From JACKNG01 sp040220855 (GTDB taxonomy: Bacteria > Pseudomonadota > Gammaproteobacteria > Ga0077536), in NCBI GenBank assembly GCA_040220855.1, contig JAVJVZ010000030.1, forward strand, positions 1-64,000: a stretch of 64,000 nucleotides of DNA. The letters run 5' to 3'. The notes beneath the pieces are model-generated. The model had not been told where the DNA came from. It searched no databases and saw only the letters and a list, made by a program, of their open reading frames with translations. Below, in pieces: positions 16,872-25,059 of the stretch (the first letter of the stretch is position 1; each line of letters starts with the position of its first letter). A program made the translations under genes and the position numbers.

Positions 16872-17789
16872 ATGCGCATGCCTCCCGAGACGGTCAGTCA
16901 CGCCGGCAGCGAGCGCCGTTGCGGTGTCGAGATCGAGTTCGCGGGCCTGTCCATCGAAACCGCGGTGACCTGCGTGACGGCCTTGTTCGGCGGCGAAGTC
17001 AGCGTCGACAACCGTTTCGTCTCCCGCGTGCGCGGCACGCGCAGCGGCGACTTCACGGTGGAGATCGACGCCAGCTTCCTCCAGGACGAAGGCTACCGCC
17101 GCTTTCTTGCCGGCCTCGGGCTCGACATCGATGCGCTCGACTGGCGCCGGCCGCTCGAGGACCTGCTGCTCGAGCTGTCGGCGGCGGTGGTTCCGCTCGA
17201 AGTCTGCACACCGCCGCTGCCGCTGCACGAGCTGCCGCTGGTGGAGAAGCTCATCGCCAGCCTGCGCGAGCGCGGCGCGCAGGGCACGGGACGGTCCTTC
17301 CTCTACGCGTTCGGCATGCAGCTCAACCCGGAGGCCGCCGCACTCGATGCCGGTTACATTCTGCGCATGCTGCAGGCCTACCTCGTCATCGCTCGCGAGC
17401 GTGACCCGCGTGCCGGCATCGACCTCACGCGGCGCCTGTCGCCGTTCGTGCGGCCGTTCAGCCGCGCTTTCGTCGCCCATTTCACCGCGCCGGATTACGC
17501 GCCCGACATGCCGACGCTGATCGACGACTACCTGCGGCTCAACCCGACGCGCAATCGTCCACTCGACCTGCTGCCGCTGCTTGCCCATCTCGATCGCGAG
17601 CGCGTGCTGGCAGGCTGCGACGAGCCGCACCTGATCAAGCCGCGTCCCGCCTTCCACTATCGTCTGCCCGACTGCCACATCGACCGACCCGATTGGACCC
17701 TGGCGGCCGCGTGGGAGGGCTGGCTCGCGATCGAGAATCTCGCCGCCGATCGCGAAGCCCTGGACCACGCCCTGCGTGCGCATGGCTGA
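16872..17789 (+). CDS. amidoligase family protein
   Basis: A 305-aa protein of the amidoligase (ATP-grasp-like COOH-NH2 ligase, GCS fold) group: the N-terminal GVEIEFAGL (about residues 18-26) is the family metal/substrate signature, followed by DFTVEIDASF and a later FGMQLNPE motif. Such enzymes join amino groups to acids with ATP. The next gene overlaps by 14 bp and encodes a class-I glutamine-amidotransferase fold protein, a pairing described for the amidoligase superfamily and thought to make and trim gamma-glutamyl or peptide-like amides. The substrate is unknown. A Shine-Dalgarno (GGAGAT) lies just upstream of 16872. Confidence 0.8.
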   Translation: MRMPPETVSHAGSERRCGVEIEFAGLSIETAVTCVTALFGGEVSVDNRFVSRVRGTRSGDFTVEIDASFLQDEGYRRFLAGLGLDIDALDWRRPLEDLLLELSAAVVPLEVCTPPLPLHELPLVEKLIASLRERGAQGTGRSFLYAFGMQLNPEAAALDAGYILRMLQAYLVIARERDPRAGIDLTRRLSPFVRPFSRAFVAHFTAPDYAPDMPTLIDDYLRLNPTRNRPLDLLPLLAHLDRERVLAGCDEPHLIKPRPAFHYRLPDCHIDRPDWTLAAAWEGWLAIENLAADREALDHALRAHG

Positions 17790-18564
17790 CAGCGGCCGGA
17801 TGCCGGTGATCGGGGTCACCGGCCCCGATCGCGGCGGCTACGCGGCCTGGGCGGCCACGCGCCTCGCACTGGCGCGCAGCGGGGCGCGCGCGCTGCGCAT
17901 CACGCCACGACGCGGCGTGCCGGAGGTCGCGCTCGACGGGCTTGTCATCGGTGGCGGCGCCGATGTCGGCTGGCAGGCCTGGGAGACGCTGCCGGATGAC
18001 GCCGGGGGATCGCGACGTCGCCTCGCCGACCTCCTGCTGTTTCCGCTCATCGCGCTGCTGCGCACGCTGTTCGGCAAACGCCAGCGGGCCGGCGACAACG
18101 CCGCGCGCGACCGTCTCGAACTGGCCTGCCTGGAACGCGCACAGGCGGCAAGACTGCCTGTGCTCGGCATCTGTCGCGGTGCCCAGTTGCTCAACATCTT
18201 CCTCGGCGGCCGCCTGCGTCGCGAACTGGCCGCGTTCTACGAGGAAGGTCACGCCGTGCGCAGTATCCTGCCGCGCAAGCGCATCTTCATCGAGGAGAAC
18301 TCGCGCCTGGCGCACGCGCTGGGTACGACCAGCTGCCGCGTCAACGCGCTGCACCGCCAGGCCATCGACGACCGCCATCTCGGCGCCGGGCTCGCGATCG
18401 TCGCGCGCGAAGCGAGCGGCGTGGTGCAGGCGGTCGAGTCCGGCGGCGACTGGCCGGTACTCGGCGTGCAATGGCATCCCGAGTACCTGCCCCAGCGCCG
18501 CGAGCAGCTCGGCCTGTTCCGCGAACTGGCGCGTCTGGCGGCGCGGCGACCGGTGGCGCGCTAG
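17776..18564 (+). CDS. gamma-glutamyl hydrolase-like class I amidotransferase
   Basis: A 262-aa PuuD-type (peptidase C26) protein. The nucleophile elbow GICRGAQLLN carries the catalytic Cys, and the C-terminal VQWHPEY carries His and Glu. The start is either 17776 or the in-frame ATG at 17782; both lie inside the 3' end of the amidoligase gene, so translation is coupled. It would hydrolyse a gamma-glutamyl or similar amide bond, working with or against the amidoligase (inference from the known pairing). Its TAG stop sits in a CTAG that is also the stop of the convergent gene. Confidence 0.85.
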   Translation: MRMADSGRMPVIGVTGPDRGGYAAWAATRLALARSGARALRITPRRGVPEVALDGLVIGGGADVGWQAWETLPDDAGGSRRRLADLLLFPLIALLRTLFGKRQRAGDNAARDRLELACLERAQAARLPVLGICRGAQLLNIFLGGRLRRELAAFYEEGHAVRSILPRKRIFIEENSRLAHALGTTSCRVNALHRQAIDDRHLGAGLAIVAREASGVVQAVESGGDWPVLGVQWHPEYLPQRREQLGLFRELARLAARRPVAR

Positions 18565-20660
18565 CCGGCAAGCCGGCGTCGTGCGAGCAGCAGCGTTGCA
18601 ACCGGCGTCAGCAACCAGGCAGCAGCCGGCAGCGGCACGGGCGCGGCGACGAGCCTGAAGATCTCGCCCTGCGTGCTGTTTGCTCCGAGACCGAGGTCGG
18701 CGAGCAGGTAGAGCTCACCCTCCGCATCCTCGCCGAAGCCCTTGACGAACAAGCCGAGTTCTCGGTCATCGAGGCCGAGGGTGAACTCGTGGATGAGACC
18801 GGTATCGAGGTCCCCGTAGAAGAGCCGACCGCCCGGGGTACGGAATCCCTGGTTGCTGAAATCTCCGAACACGTACTTGCCGTCGAGTTCGGGGATGGCA
18901 TCTCCGCGGTACACGAAGCCGCCGATGATCGAGATGCCCTCGTCATGATCGTATTCGAGCACCGGGTCGATCAGCGGGTCGGTGAGCTGGCCACCGGGAT
19001 CGACGCTGACCTCGCCCGTATTGGGGTCGAAGCGGAACGAACCTTCTTTTAGGTTCCAGCCGAAATTACCGCCAGCAACCACGAGGCTGACCTCTTCGAT
19101 GTTGCCCTGGCCGACGTCGGCGGCGACCAGCGTACCGCTCGCGCTGTCAAAGCTGAAGCGGAACACGTTGCGGAAGCCGGTCGCGTAGACTTCGTCCGGG
19201 ATCGTGTCGCCTGGATCGTTCTCGACTGCCACAAAGGGATTGTCGAGTGGGATACCGTAACGGCCGTTGGCGCTGTTGCTTCCCTCGACGTCGATGCGCA
19301 GCATGCTGCCGAGCACGTTGCCCGGATCCTGGCCGTTGCCTTGCGGGAAGGAATGGCCGGGGCCAAAGTCGTCGGCATTGCCTCCATCGCCGATACTCGC
19401 GTACAGGTAGCCATCCGGACCGAACGCGAGCATGCCGGAGTTGTGGTTGAACTGCGGATTATCGATGCGCATCAGCTCGCGCCGTGACGTCGGATCGATC
19501 ACATTCGGGTCGCTCGTGCTGACCTGCCACTCGGTGATCACGCTCTGGTGATCGAAATTCGCACCGACAGGCAGGGTCACACTGAAGTCGGCGGGGCCGT
19601 CCAGGACCTCGCTGGTGAACGTGTAGAAGCGGCCGTTGTTCGCGTAGTCAGGATGAAAGGCGGCGCCGAGCAGGCCCCGCTCGTCGAAATCGAGGCCGAA
19701 CATGCCGAGCGCCGGCAGCCGCGTCGAGACGTCGAGAAAAGGCGTCGCACGCACGATGCCATCTTCAATCACGCGCACACGGCCGGGTTGCTCGAGGAAG
19801 AATAGCCGGCCCGAAGCATCTCCGGCATGAGTGAGGAAATTGGGTGACGTGACCCCGCTGGCAATCGACTCGAGTTCGATTCGGATCGGCCCCTTGGCGA
19901 TTGGCACAGGGATGGGATCGTCGAGGGCATGCACGGGGTTGGACAGCACGGTGCCGGTGAGCAGGGCGAGGACAAGGCTAGCGCTGCCGTACCGGGCGAT
20001 GGTCGCGTGGTCCGGGCGGGGCATGGCGATGCTTCGAAGCAGGTCACTCGATCGTGGCTTGCAACAGCGGGCGGGACGACGCGCACGACGGACGAGCGCG
20101 AGGGCTGCGCTGCCGAGCAGCAGCCATGCCGCTGGCACCGGGACCGGCGAGCTGCGCACGTACTCGACCGCGGAAGCCGGAATCTGAAACGGGCTCGTCC
20201 ATTGCAGGAAGCGGATGTCCAGGTAGACGTCCGCCGTCACCAGGTGCAGCACGCCGGGGTGGGCGAGGACGACGTTGGGGACGCCAGCCCCTCCAGTGCC
20301 GTTGGTGCCACCGACGGCGTCGAGGAATGGCAGGAACTGGAGATGCGCATGATTGGCGGCGGCGAACTCGACCCCGTCGGGGTTGCCGATCAGGGTATCG
20401 AACGCCCAACGCGTACCACTCGGCGCTCCGCCGGTGGGGCCGGTATCGCCGCCGCGCGGATTGAACAGGAAGCCGCTGGCCCCCCGCGTGAGACTGACGT
20501 CGGCATTCAGCACGTCTTCCACCGTGAGCGGGTCAGTGCCGAGCTTCAGGAATCCAACTTCTGGGCCGCTCCAGACCGTCGCCGCGATGGATTGGCCACC
20601 GGCGAGAACGAGTGCGACGAAGACGACGAGGGCGAGTGGTGTGGTTGCACGATAACGCAT
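18561..20660 (-). CDS. fusion of sorting-signal protein and PQQ-type sugar dehydrogenase
   Basis: One uninterrupted 699-aa frame holding what look like two exported proteins. Residues 1-27 are a signal peptide (to SIAATVW); 28-170 an extracellular domain; 173-190 a sorting-type segment (VPVPAAWLLLGSAALALV) followed by RRARR, where such proteins normally end. After a 20-residue linker, Met213 (base 20024) opens a second signal-like segment (SLVLALLTGTVL) and a glucose/sorbosone dehydrogenase beta-propeller with FNHNSGMLAFGPDGYLY, IGDGGNADD and NFGWNL, ending in VPLPAAAWLL and basic residues. GGGAGGA supports 20660; Met213 has no good ribosome binding site. Either a lost stop codon or a true double-anchored protein. 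Confidence 0.75.
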   Translation of the reverse strand: MRYRATTPLALVVFVALVLAGGQSIAATVWSGPEVGFLKLGTDPLTVEDVLNADVSLTRGASGFLFNPRGGDTGPTGGAPSGTRWAFDTLIGNPDGVEFAAANHAHLQFLPFLDAVGGTNGTGGAGVPNVVLAHPGVLHLVTADVYLDIRFLQWTSPFQIPASAVEYVRSSPVPVPAAWLLLGSAALALVRRARRPARCCKPRSSDLLRSIAMPRPDHATIARYGSASLVLALLTGTVLSNPVHALDDPIPVPIAKGPIRIELESIASGVTSPNFLTHAGDASGRLFFLEQPGRVRVIEDGIVRATPFLDVSTRLPALGMFGLDFDERGLLGAAFHPDYANNGRFYTFTSEVLDGPADFSVTLPVGANFDHQSVITEWQVSTSDPNVIDPTSRRELMRIDNPQFNHNSGMLAFGPDGYLYASIGDGGNADDFGPGHSFPQGNGQDPGNVLGSMLRIDVEGSNSANGRYGIPLDNPFVAVENDPGDTIPDEVYATGFRNVFRFSFDSASGTLVAADVGQGNIEEVSLVVAGGNFGWNLKEGSFRFDPNTGEVSVDPGGQLTDPLIDPVLEYDHDEGISIIGGFVYRGDAIPELDGKYVFGDFSNQGFRTPGGRLFYGDLDTGLIHEFTLGLDDRELGLFVKGFGEDAEGELYLLADLGLGANSTQGEIFRLVAAPVPLPAAAWLLTPVATLLLARRRLAG

Positions 20661-20709
20661 GCTGACGGTCCTCCCTGGGGTTGCGTGGCGCGTAGTGGCC
20701 GCACCGGGT

Positions 20710-20738
20710 GGATCGGGCGTGGGCGTGCAATAGTTCAA
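20710..20738 (-). promoter_or_regulatory. candidate ECF sigma promoter
   Basis: On the minus strand TTGAAC (20738-20733) and CGATCC (20715-20710) are 17 bp apart, about 50 bp upstream of the fusion gene start. The CHRD gene has the same pair at the same spacing, and a related pair precedes the sigma factor gene. Inferred target of the sigma factor at 22677-23276. Confidence 0.5.
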
Positions 20739-20798
20739 TGCGACCTGGCGATATCCCCGCGCGGAAGAGACACGACGCGCGATGGTCGTGCGGACGCC

Positions 20799-22019
20799 TC
20801 AGCGCGCAGAGGTGAGCGCGAGAAGGCGTATCGCGAGGTCGGCTGGCGGGCTGCGCAGGGCCGCAGCGAGGCGTGCCGCGGGAAGCCCCGGATCGAGTGC
20901 GCGGACGAGTGCGACGAGGCCCGTGACCTGAGCGGCCGAGAACGAGCAACCGCTGAGAAAGTCGTACGTGTTCGGCGGCAGTGTGCTCAGGATGTGGTCG
21001 CCAGGTACGGCGATACTGCCGGCCGGGTCGCCGGCGCGCCCCGTGCGTACACCGATCACGCCGGGGTGAACTGCAGGAAAGGACGGCGTCCCCGGGTCGG
21101 CGGCGTCGGCTGCGACGATGATGACACCGCGTGCGAGGGCTTCGTCCAGCAACGCGGCGAGCAAAGCATCGCGAGGACCATCGAGACTGAGGTTAATCAC
21201 GTCGGCGCCTGCGACGAGTGCGCTGTCGAGCGCCAGTGCGAGCGAGAAGGTGTTGCAAATGGCGGCGAGCGGATCGTCGCCCGGCGGCCAGCACGCCTTG
21301 TAGGCGAGCAGGCGGGCGGATGGTGCGATCCCGACCATACCGGCGCCATTGCCGGCGCGGGCGGCCACGATACCTGCCACCGCGGTTCCATGCGCATCTT
21401 CGGCGAAGCCGGGCGAGATCGTGGGGACGAAGTTGGCGTGATCGTCGAACTGCCCGACGAGATCGGGATGGGTGAGATCGACGCCGGTGTCCACCACGGC
21501 AACGCGCACGCCCGTACCGGTGGTGATCGCATGGATCTGGTCGATGCCCAGCGCGCGGAAACTACTCTGCAACGGGAAGTAGGGATCGCTGGGTCTCGCG
21601 CCGTGCGTCGCGAACTGGCCCATCGCCTGCGCGTGGGCAACGCGGCGATCGTCGGCGAGTGCTGCGAGCGCCTCGCTCACGGTGCGTGCGCCGGGGACGT
21701 GCAGGACCATGCAGTATACGGCGAGCGTGCGTATCGGCCAGGCGGCGATCAGCTCGAGGTCGTGGTCGCGCGCAAGTGAGCGGGCACGTCGCGCATCGAA
21801 CGTCGATAGCGTGTAGCCGCGCGGTACGTACTGGATTGCGCGCGGACCGAGCGACGGCTGGCGAGGCGGCGCGGGGAAGGTCACCAGCACCAGGCGTGAG
21901 GCCATTTCCGGTCGGAAAGCACGCGCATCGAAAGCGTCCGAGTCGGCTCCGGACGCGCCGCTGGACTGCAGTGTTAGGGTGCTGAGCAGGGCGGCGCAGA
22001 ACAGTGTCTGCAGGTTCAC
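20799..22019 (-). CDS. S8 family serine peptidase (subtilase)
   Basis: A 406-aa exported subtilase. Signal-like N-terminus (TLFCAALLSTLTL), then a propeptide-like region (about 40-135), then the catalytic domain with D177 in VVDTGVDLTHPD, H210 in DAHGTAVAGI and S359 in LSGCSFSAAQ (GTSMAxP variant). The usual oxyanion Asn is not evident: the equivalent stretch reads VAADAADPG, so activity may be altered. GTG 22019 is preceded by GAGGAC, which overlaps the stop of the anti-sigma gene, and the frame's upstream extension runs into that gene. Third gene of the sigma/anti-sigma operon; a role in the signalling or in processing of surface proteins is inferred. Confidence 0.85.
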   Translation of the reverse strand: MNLQTLFCAALLSTLTLQSSGASGADSDAFDARAFRPEMASRLVLVTFPAPPRQPSLGPRAIQYVPRGYTLSTFDARRARSLARDHDLELIAAWPIRTLAVYCMVLHVPGARTVSEALAALADDRRVAHAQAMGQFATHGARPSDPYFPLQSSFRALGIDQIHAITTGTGVRVAVVDTGVDLTHPDLVGQFDDHANFVPTISPGFAEDAHGTAVAGIVAARAGNGAGMVGIAPSARLLAYKACWPPGDDPLAAICNTFSLALALDSALVAGADVINLSLDGPRDALLAALLDEALARGVIIVAADAADPGTPSFPAVHPGVIGVRTGRAGDPAGSIAVPGDHILSTLPPNTYDFLSGCSFSAAQVTGLVALVRALDPGLPAARLAAALRSPPADLAIRLLALTSAR

Positions 22020-22029
22020 CGGTACGTCC

Positions 22030-22680
22030 TCAACGCGCCACAGCTGCTGCGGCGCTTGGTTCGGCGAAGCGCACCGCAGGGCTTGCGCGTAGTGCAGCGA
22101 GCAGGGTGGGTACCTCCGCCGTCCCGGCCGGTGCAATCGTGTATACACCGCCGGCGCCGGGGCTGCCGACGATGCGTCCCCCCAGCCGCGCGACCAGCGC
22201 CCGGCGTGCGGCTGCGTCGAGTGCGTCCGCGAAGACGACGCGTACACCGCCCGGTACCGGCGCATGGTTGCCCGTCGGCTGGGCCAACGTGCGGAACGCG
22301 TCGCCGCTTGGCGGCTCGACTTCCCGGGGCAGGACCGCCACGGTCAATGCGGCGAGCGCCGCCGCGGCCAGGACGAGACGACGTGACGGACGCGGCACGC
22401 GCAACAGGTGTCGCCGGTGCGACCTACGAGACGGTCCCCGGAGACGTTGCTCGAGCACGGCGAATGCGTTGCGCGCGGCGAGCATCTCGACGTCGACATC
22501 GCGCATGGCACCGGCCAGGCGACGTTCATTGCCAAGATCCGAGCGGCAGCGCAGGCACACTGCGACATGACCTTCGACCAGCGCCCGCTCGTCGGCGGTG
22601 AGTGTACCGTTGACGTACCACGGCAGCAGTGCAACGACCTGCTCGTGGGCCGCGTAGGGATCGAGCCGTCCAGCGTTCAC
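22030..22680 (-). CDS. anti-sigma factor with zinc finger and propeptide-like domain
   Basis: A 216-aa membrane anti-sigma factor. The N-terminal ZAS motif HxxxCxxC is H38, C42, C45; a helix-rich linker follows; one membrane segment spans about 101-117 (LVLAAAALAALTVAVL). The periplasmic part (about 145-212: VRVVFADALDAA, then LLAALRASPAVRFAEP) looks like a subtilisin propeptide/I9 inhibitor domain. It would hold the ECF sigma factor inactive at the membrane. Its GTG start overlaps the sigma stop as GTGA, and the subtilase gene starts 10 bp after its stop. The I9-like domain beside a subtilase suggests that the protease binds or cleaves it (inference). Confidence 0.8.
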   Translation of the reverse strand: MNAGRLDPYAAHEQVVALLPWYVNGTLTADERALVEGHVAVCLRCRSDLGNERRLAGAMRDVDVEMLAARNAFAVLEQRLRGPSRRSHRRHLLRVPRPSRRLVLAAAALAALTVAVLPREVEPPSGDAFRTLAQPTGNHAPVPGGVRVVFADALDAAARRALVARLGGRIVGSPGAGGVYTIAPAGTAEVPTLLAALRASPAVRFAEPSAAAAVAR

Positions 22681-23276
22681 GGGGCGTGCCCCGGGGTCGC
22701 CGCGGAAAGTTCCGCGTCGAGCATTGTGCCGAGCTTGCGGCGGGCGTGGAACATGCGGGTCTTCACGGTGTTCTCGGGACAGTTCATGACGGCGGCGATC
22801 TCGCGATAGTGCATCCCCTGGTAGTAGGTCAGCTCGATCACCAGGCGCTGCTCGGCGGAGAGACGGGCTAGCAGCTTCTCGACCAGGTCACCCAGTTCGA
22901 AAGCCTCCTCCCAACGGAGGTCCGCCGGCTCGATGGCCACCGGCAGATCGGTCAATGAGCGCGTCGCATCAGCGACGTTGAAGAAGCGGCGCGCCTTGTT
23001 GTACGCGATGCCGAAGATCCAGGTCGACGGTTGGCTGCTGCCATCGTAGCTGGCGGCCTTCTCCCACACCACGTACATGACGTCGTTGATAATCTCGTCG
23101 GCAACATCGGTACGGCGCAATGTACGCGCGACAAAGCGGAACAGTCGTCCATAGTAGCCTCGGTAGAGCGTCTCGAGCGCTCCCGCATCGGCATTCGCAA
23201 TCCGCGCGATCAGCGTGCGGTCGCGATCGCCGGCTCCTGGCCCGGCGCCCGCGCCATGTTGCTCTGGTTCCCTCAT
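22677..23276 (-). CDS. ECF-type RNA polymerase sigma factor
   Basis: A 199-aa sigma-70 family member with only regions 2 and 4. Region 2: YRGYYGRLFRFVARTL and DEIINDVMYVVWEKA, then PSTWIFGIAYNKARRF (2.4). Region 4: LSAEQRLVIELTYYQG and HYREIAAVMNCPENTVKTRM, the -35-reading helix-turn-helix. ATG 23276 gives the family length; the ribosome binding site (AGGG) is weak, and the longer frame to 23795 is antisense to the porin gene. It heads an operon with its anti-sigma factor and a subtilase. A TTGAAC element at 23351-23356 upstream suggests autoregulation. Confidence 0.92.
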   Translation of the reverse strand: MREPEQHGAGAGPGAGDRDRTLIARIANADAGALETLYRGYYGRLFRFVARTLRRTDVADEIINDVMYVVWEKAASYDGSSQPSTWIFGIAYNKARRFFNVADATRSLTDLPVAIEPADLRWEEAFELGDLVEKLLARLSAEQRLVIELTYYQGMHYREIAAVMNCPENTVKTRMFHARRKLGTMLDAELSAATPGHAP

Positions 23277-23327
23277 GTGGCCCTGTCGAATGTCCCGGTC
23301 CGGCTGGGTATTCTCCCCGTGCGAGGT

Positions 23328-23356
23328 GAATGCGCCGGTGGGGCGCAATGGTTCAA
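23328..23356 (-). promoter_or_regulatory. candidate autoregulated ECF promoter
   Basis: TTGAAC (23356-23351, minus strand) followed after 16-17 bp by CGCATTC, about 55 bp upstream of the sigma factor ATG. The -35 hexamer matches those before the fusion gene and the CHRD gene exactly; the -10 is less similar. Confidence 0.4.
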
Positions 23357-23386
23357 TGGCATCGCTCGCGCTCGCGACGACGGCTG

Positions 23387-24142
23387 TCAGAATCCTACTG
23401 TCAGCGTGAGGACGAACTCCCCGTTTGCCGGCGGCGGGCGGCGCAGGGTCGCGTCTCGGAGCGCTGCACCGAAGTAGCGCAGGTCGACACCGCCGTACCG
23501 GTGGCGCCAGCTCAGCCCGGCATGCCAGTGCAGGTAGTCGGCACCGAGTGCGTCGCTGGCCGCGAACCAGCCGCCGCCGCCGCTGACTGTCCAGGCGTCG
23601 CTCACGGGGTAACGAGCGTTCAACTGCAAATTGAGCGTGGCGGCGTTCTGGTCGTAGGCATCCGGTGCCACTGCGAACTCCGCGCTGAGGAGATCGCGGA
23701 AGTGCACGACCAGGTACAGCTCCTGATAGCCCGCGCTGCCGCCGAGCAATTCGTCGTCGAACAGGTAGTGACTCAGCTGCGCCTCGACGCGCCAATTGGT
23801 GTCAATGCCCCAGCTATAGCCGACGTAGGGCACGAACTCCAGATCGGCCGTCCCGCTATCACCGTAGGGTCGGTAGCCGCTGCCATAAGCGGCGGCGAGA
23901 TCGAGGGTCGAAGCAAATGCGCCGAGGTACAAGCCACCAGCATGCTGCCAGTCCACCTGACCCTGCAGTGCGATATCGCCGCCACTGCGCGAGAACCCAC
24001 GCCAGACGTAATCACTGGTCAACGCGACGCTCGCGGTAATCTCGGCCTCGGCTCCGGGCGGCGCCAGCGAGATGGCGAACAGAGCGAGGCAGGGCAAGGC
24101 ACTCGTGGGGCGGTACTTGTTGCGGGTCGTCGTCGCGCTCAC
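23387..24142 (-). CDS. TorF family putative outer-membrane porin
   Basis: A 251-aa outer-membrane beta-barrel protein. The signal peptide ends near GAEAEI; the mature start ITASVALTSDYVWRGFSRS is the hallmark of the TorF/TIGR02001 family. Alternating strands continue to the C-terminal LTLTVGF, with the terminal Phe typical of BAM substrates. The start is GTG 24142. The function of the family is loosely described as a porin. It lies on the same strand as the sigma operon and 111 bp upstream of the sigma gene; the sigma factor's own candidate promoter lies in that gap. Confidence 0.85.
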   Translation of the reverse strand: MSATTTRNKYRPTSALPCLALFAISLAPPGAEAEITASVALTSDYVWRGFSRSGGDIALQGQVDWQHAGGLYLGAFASTLDLAAAYGSGYRPYGDSGTADLEFVPYVGYSWGIDTNWRVEAQLSHYLFDDELLGGSAGYQELYLVVHFRDLLSAEFAVAPDAYDQNAATLNLQLNARYPVSDAWTVSGGGGWFAASDALGADYLHWHAGLSWRHRYGGVDLRYFGAALRDATLRRPPPANGEFVLTLTVGF

Positions 24143-24273
24143 GTGTCGCGGGCTCGTCGGGCCACGCGGCGCGTGGCATCGACGTCAAGGGTAACGGCAG
24201 AGTGTGACGAGGGGAACGCGATTGGCGCCCGTCACGTGCTGCCGTGTGCAACGCGCTGCGCGCGTTGCTGCAG

Positions 24274-24306
24274 CGCCCGTGGCCGACCAAGTCGCGGCCA
24301 CGGGCG
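24274..24306 (-). terminator. hairpin after CHRD gene
   Basis: CGCCCGTGGCCG and CGGCCACGGGCG form a perfect 12-bp stem with a 9-base loop, 12 bp beyond the CHRD gene stop on the minus strand. There is no T-run. Likely a transcript end or 3' stabilising hairpin. Confidence 0.5.
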
Positions 24307-24318
24307 GAATGCTTTCAC

Positions 24319-24933
24319 TCAGCGTGCGCGTCGCTGGCGCAGCAGGCCACCGCCGAGCACACCGCCGAGCAACCAAGCCGCCGGCGGCAACGGTACCGGG
24401 CTTGCTGCGACGATCTGGCCGCGGATTTCGCCGCCCGGATTACCGGGCGTATGCACGTTGAAGTAGAGCAGGCCACCGGCGAGATTGGCGAGCTCGTCGG
24501 CGAGTGTCGTGTTGTTGCCTTCGCTGCCGTCCCACGCCGAGCTCAGGGCTCCGCCGAGGCCGGCCGAGTCGAACAGGGTGGCAAGATCCCCGTCTACATC
24601 GTGGTTGGGGCCGATCAGACCGAACACGACTGGGCCGTTGCTGCCGGGTGCTCCGCGATGGATATGCATGGCAAGTACGTCGTCATCGGGATCCGGCGTG
24701 GCCCCGACGAAATCGAGGCCATGGATCGAGACGAACATCGACAGCGTGTCGTGCGCCGCGTTGAGTTCGAGCGTGGCGACGCCGGACGCGCCTGTGGCGA
24801 CCGCGGGATTCTGCTGCGCACCGGTAAGAGTGGCCTCGTAGCGCACAGTGTGCGCGGCAGCTGCACCGGGCAGCAGAAGCAACGTGAGTGCGGCGGTGCG
24901 CCATGCGCGGGGGATATGGATTGCAATCTTCAT
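24319..24933 (-). CDS. CHRD domain protein with VPLPPAAWLL sorting signal
   Basis: A 204-aa exported protein. A signal peptide (TLLLLPGAAAA) is followed by a CHRD domain: RYEATLTGAQQNP, ATLELNAAHDTL, HIHRGAPGSNGPVVFGL and YFNVHTPGNPGGEIRGQI, the last being the family end motif. The C-terminus is VPLPPAAWLLGG, a hydrophobic stretch and RQRRAR: a PEP-CTERM-like sorting signal. No exosortase is in the window. GGGAGGAA fixes ATG 24933. A TTGAAC-N17-CGATCT element upstream links it to the neighbouring ECF sigma factor. CHRD domains are structural/surface modules, and no enzymatic role is expected. Confidence 0.88.
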   Translation of the reverse strand: MKIAIHIPRAWRTAALTLLLLPGAAAAHTVRYEATLTGAQQNPAVATGASGVATLELNAAHDTLSMFVSIHGLDFVGATPDPDDDVLAMHIHRGAPGSNGPVVFGLIGPNHDVDGDLATLFDSAGLGGALSSAWDGSEGNNTTLADELANLAGGLLYFNVHTPGNPGGEIRGQIVAASPVPLPPAAWLLGGVLGGGLLRQRRAR

Positions 24934-25011
24934 GATGGGCGATTCCTCCCTGGGGGTGACGAGTTGGACGACCGCATGCCGTGCGGTGGCGGCAAGTGGT
25001 CCGGGAGGAGT

Positions 25012-25040
25012 AGATCGCGCGATTCGTTCCGATCGTTCAA
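25012..25040 (-). promoter_or_regulatory. candidate ECF sigma promoter
   Basis: TTGAAC (25040-25035) and CGATCT (25017-25012) on the minus strand, 17 bp apart, about 80 bp upstream of the CHRD gene. It matches the element before the fusion gene in both hexamers except one base and in spacing. Confidence 0.5.
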
Positions 25041-25059
25041 TCAACCGCGCCGGTTCGGC

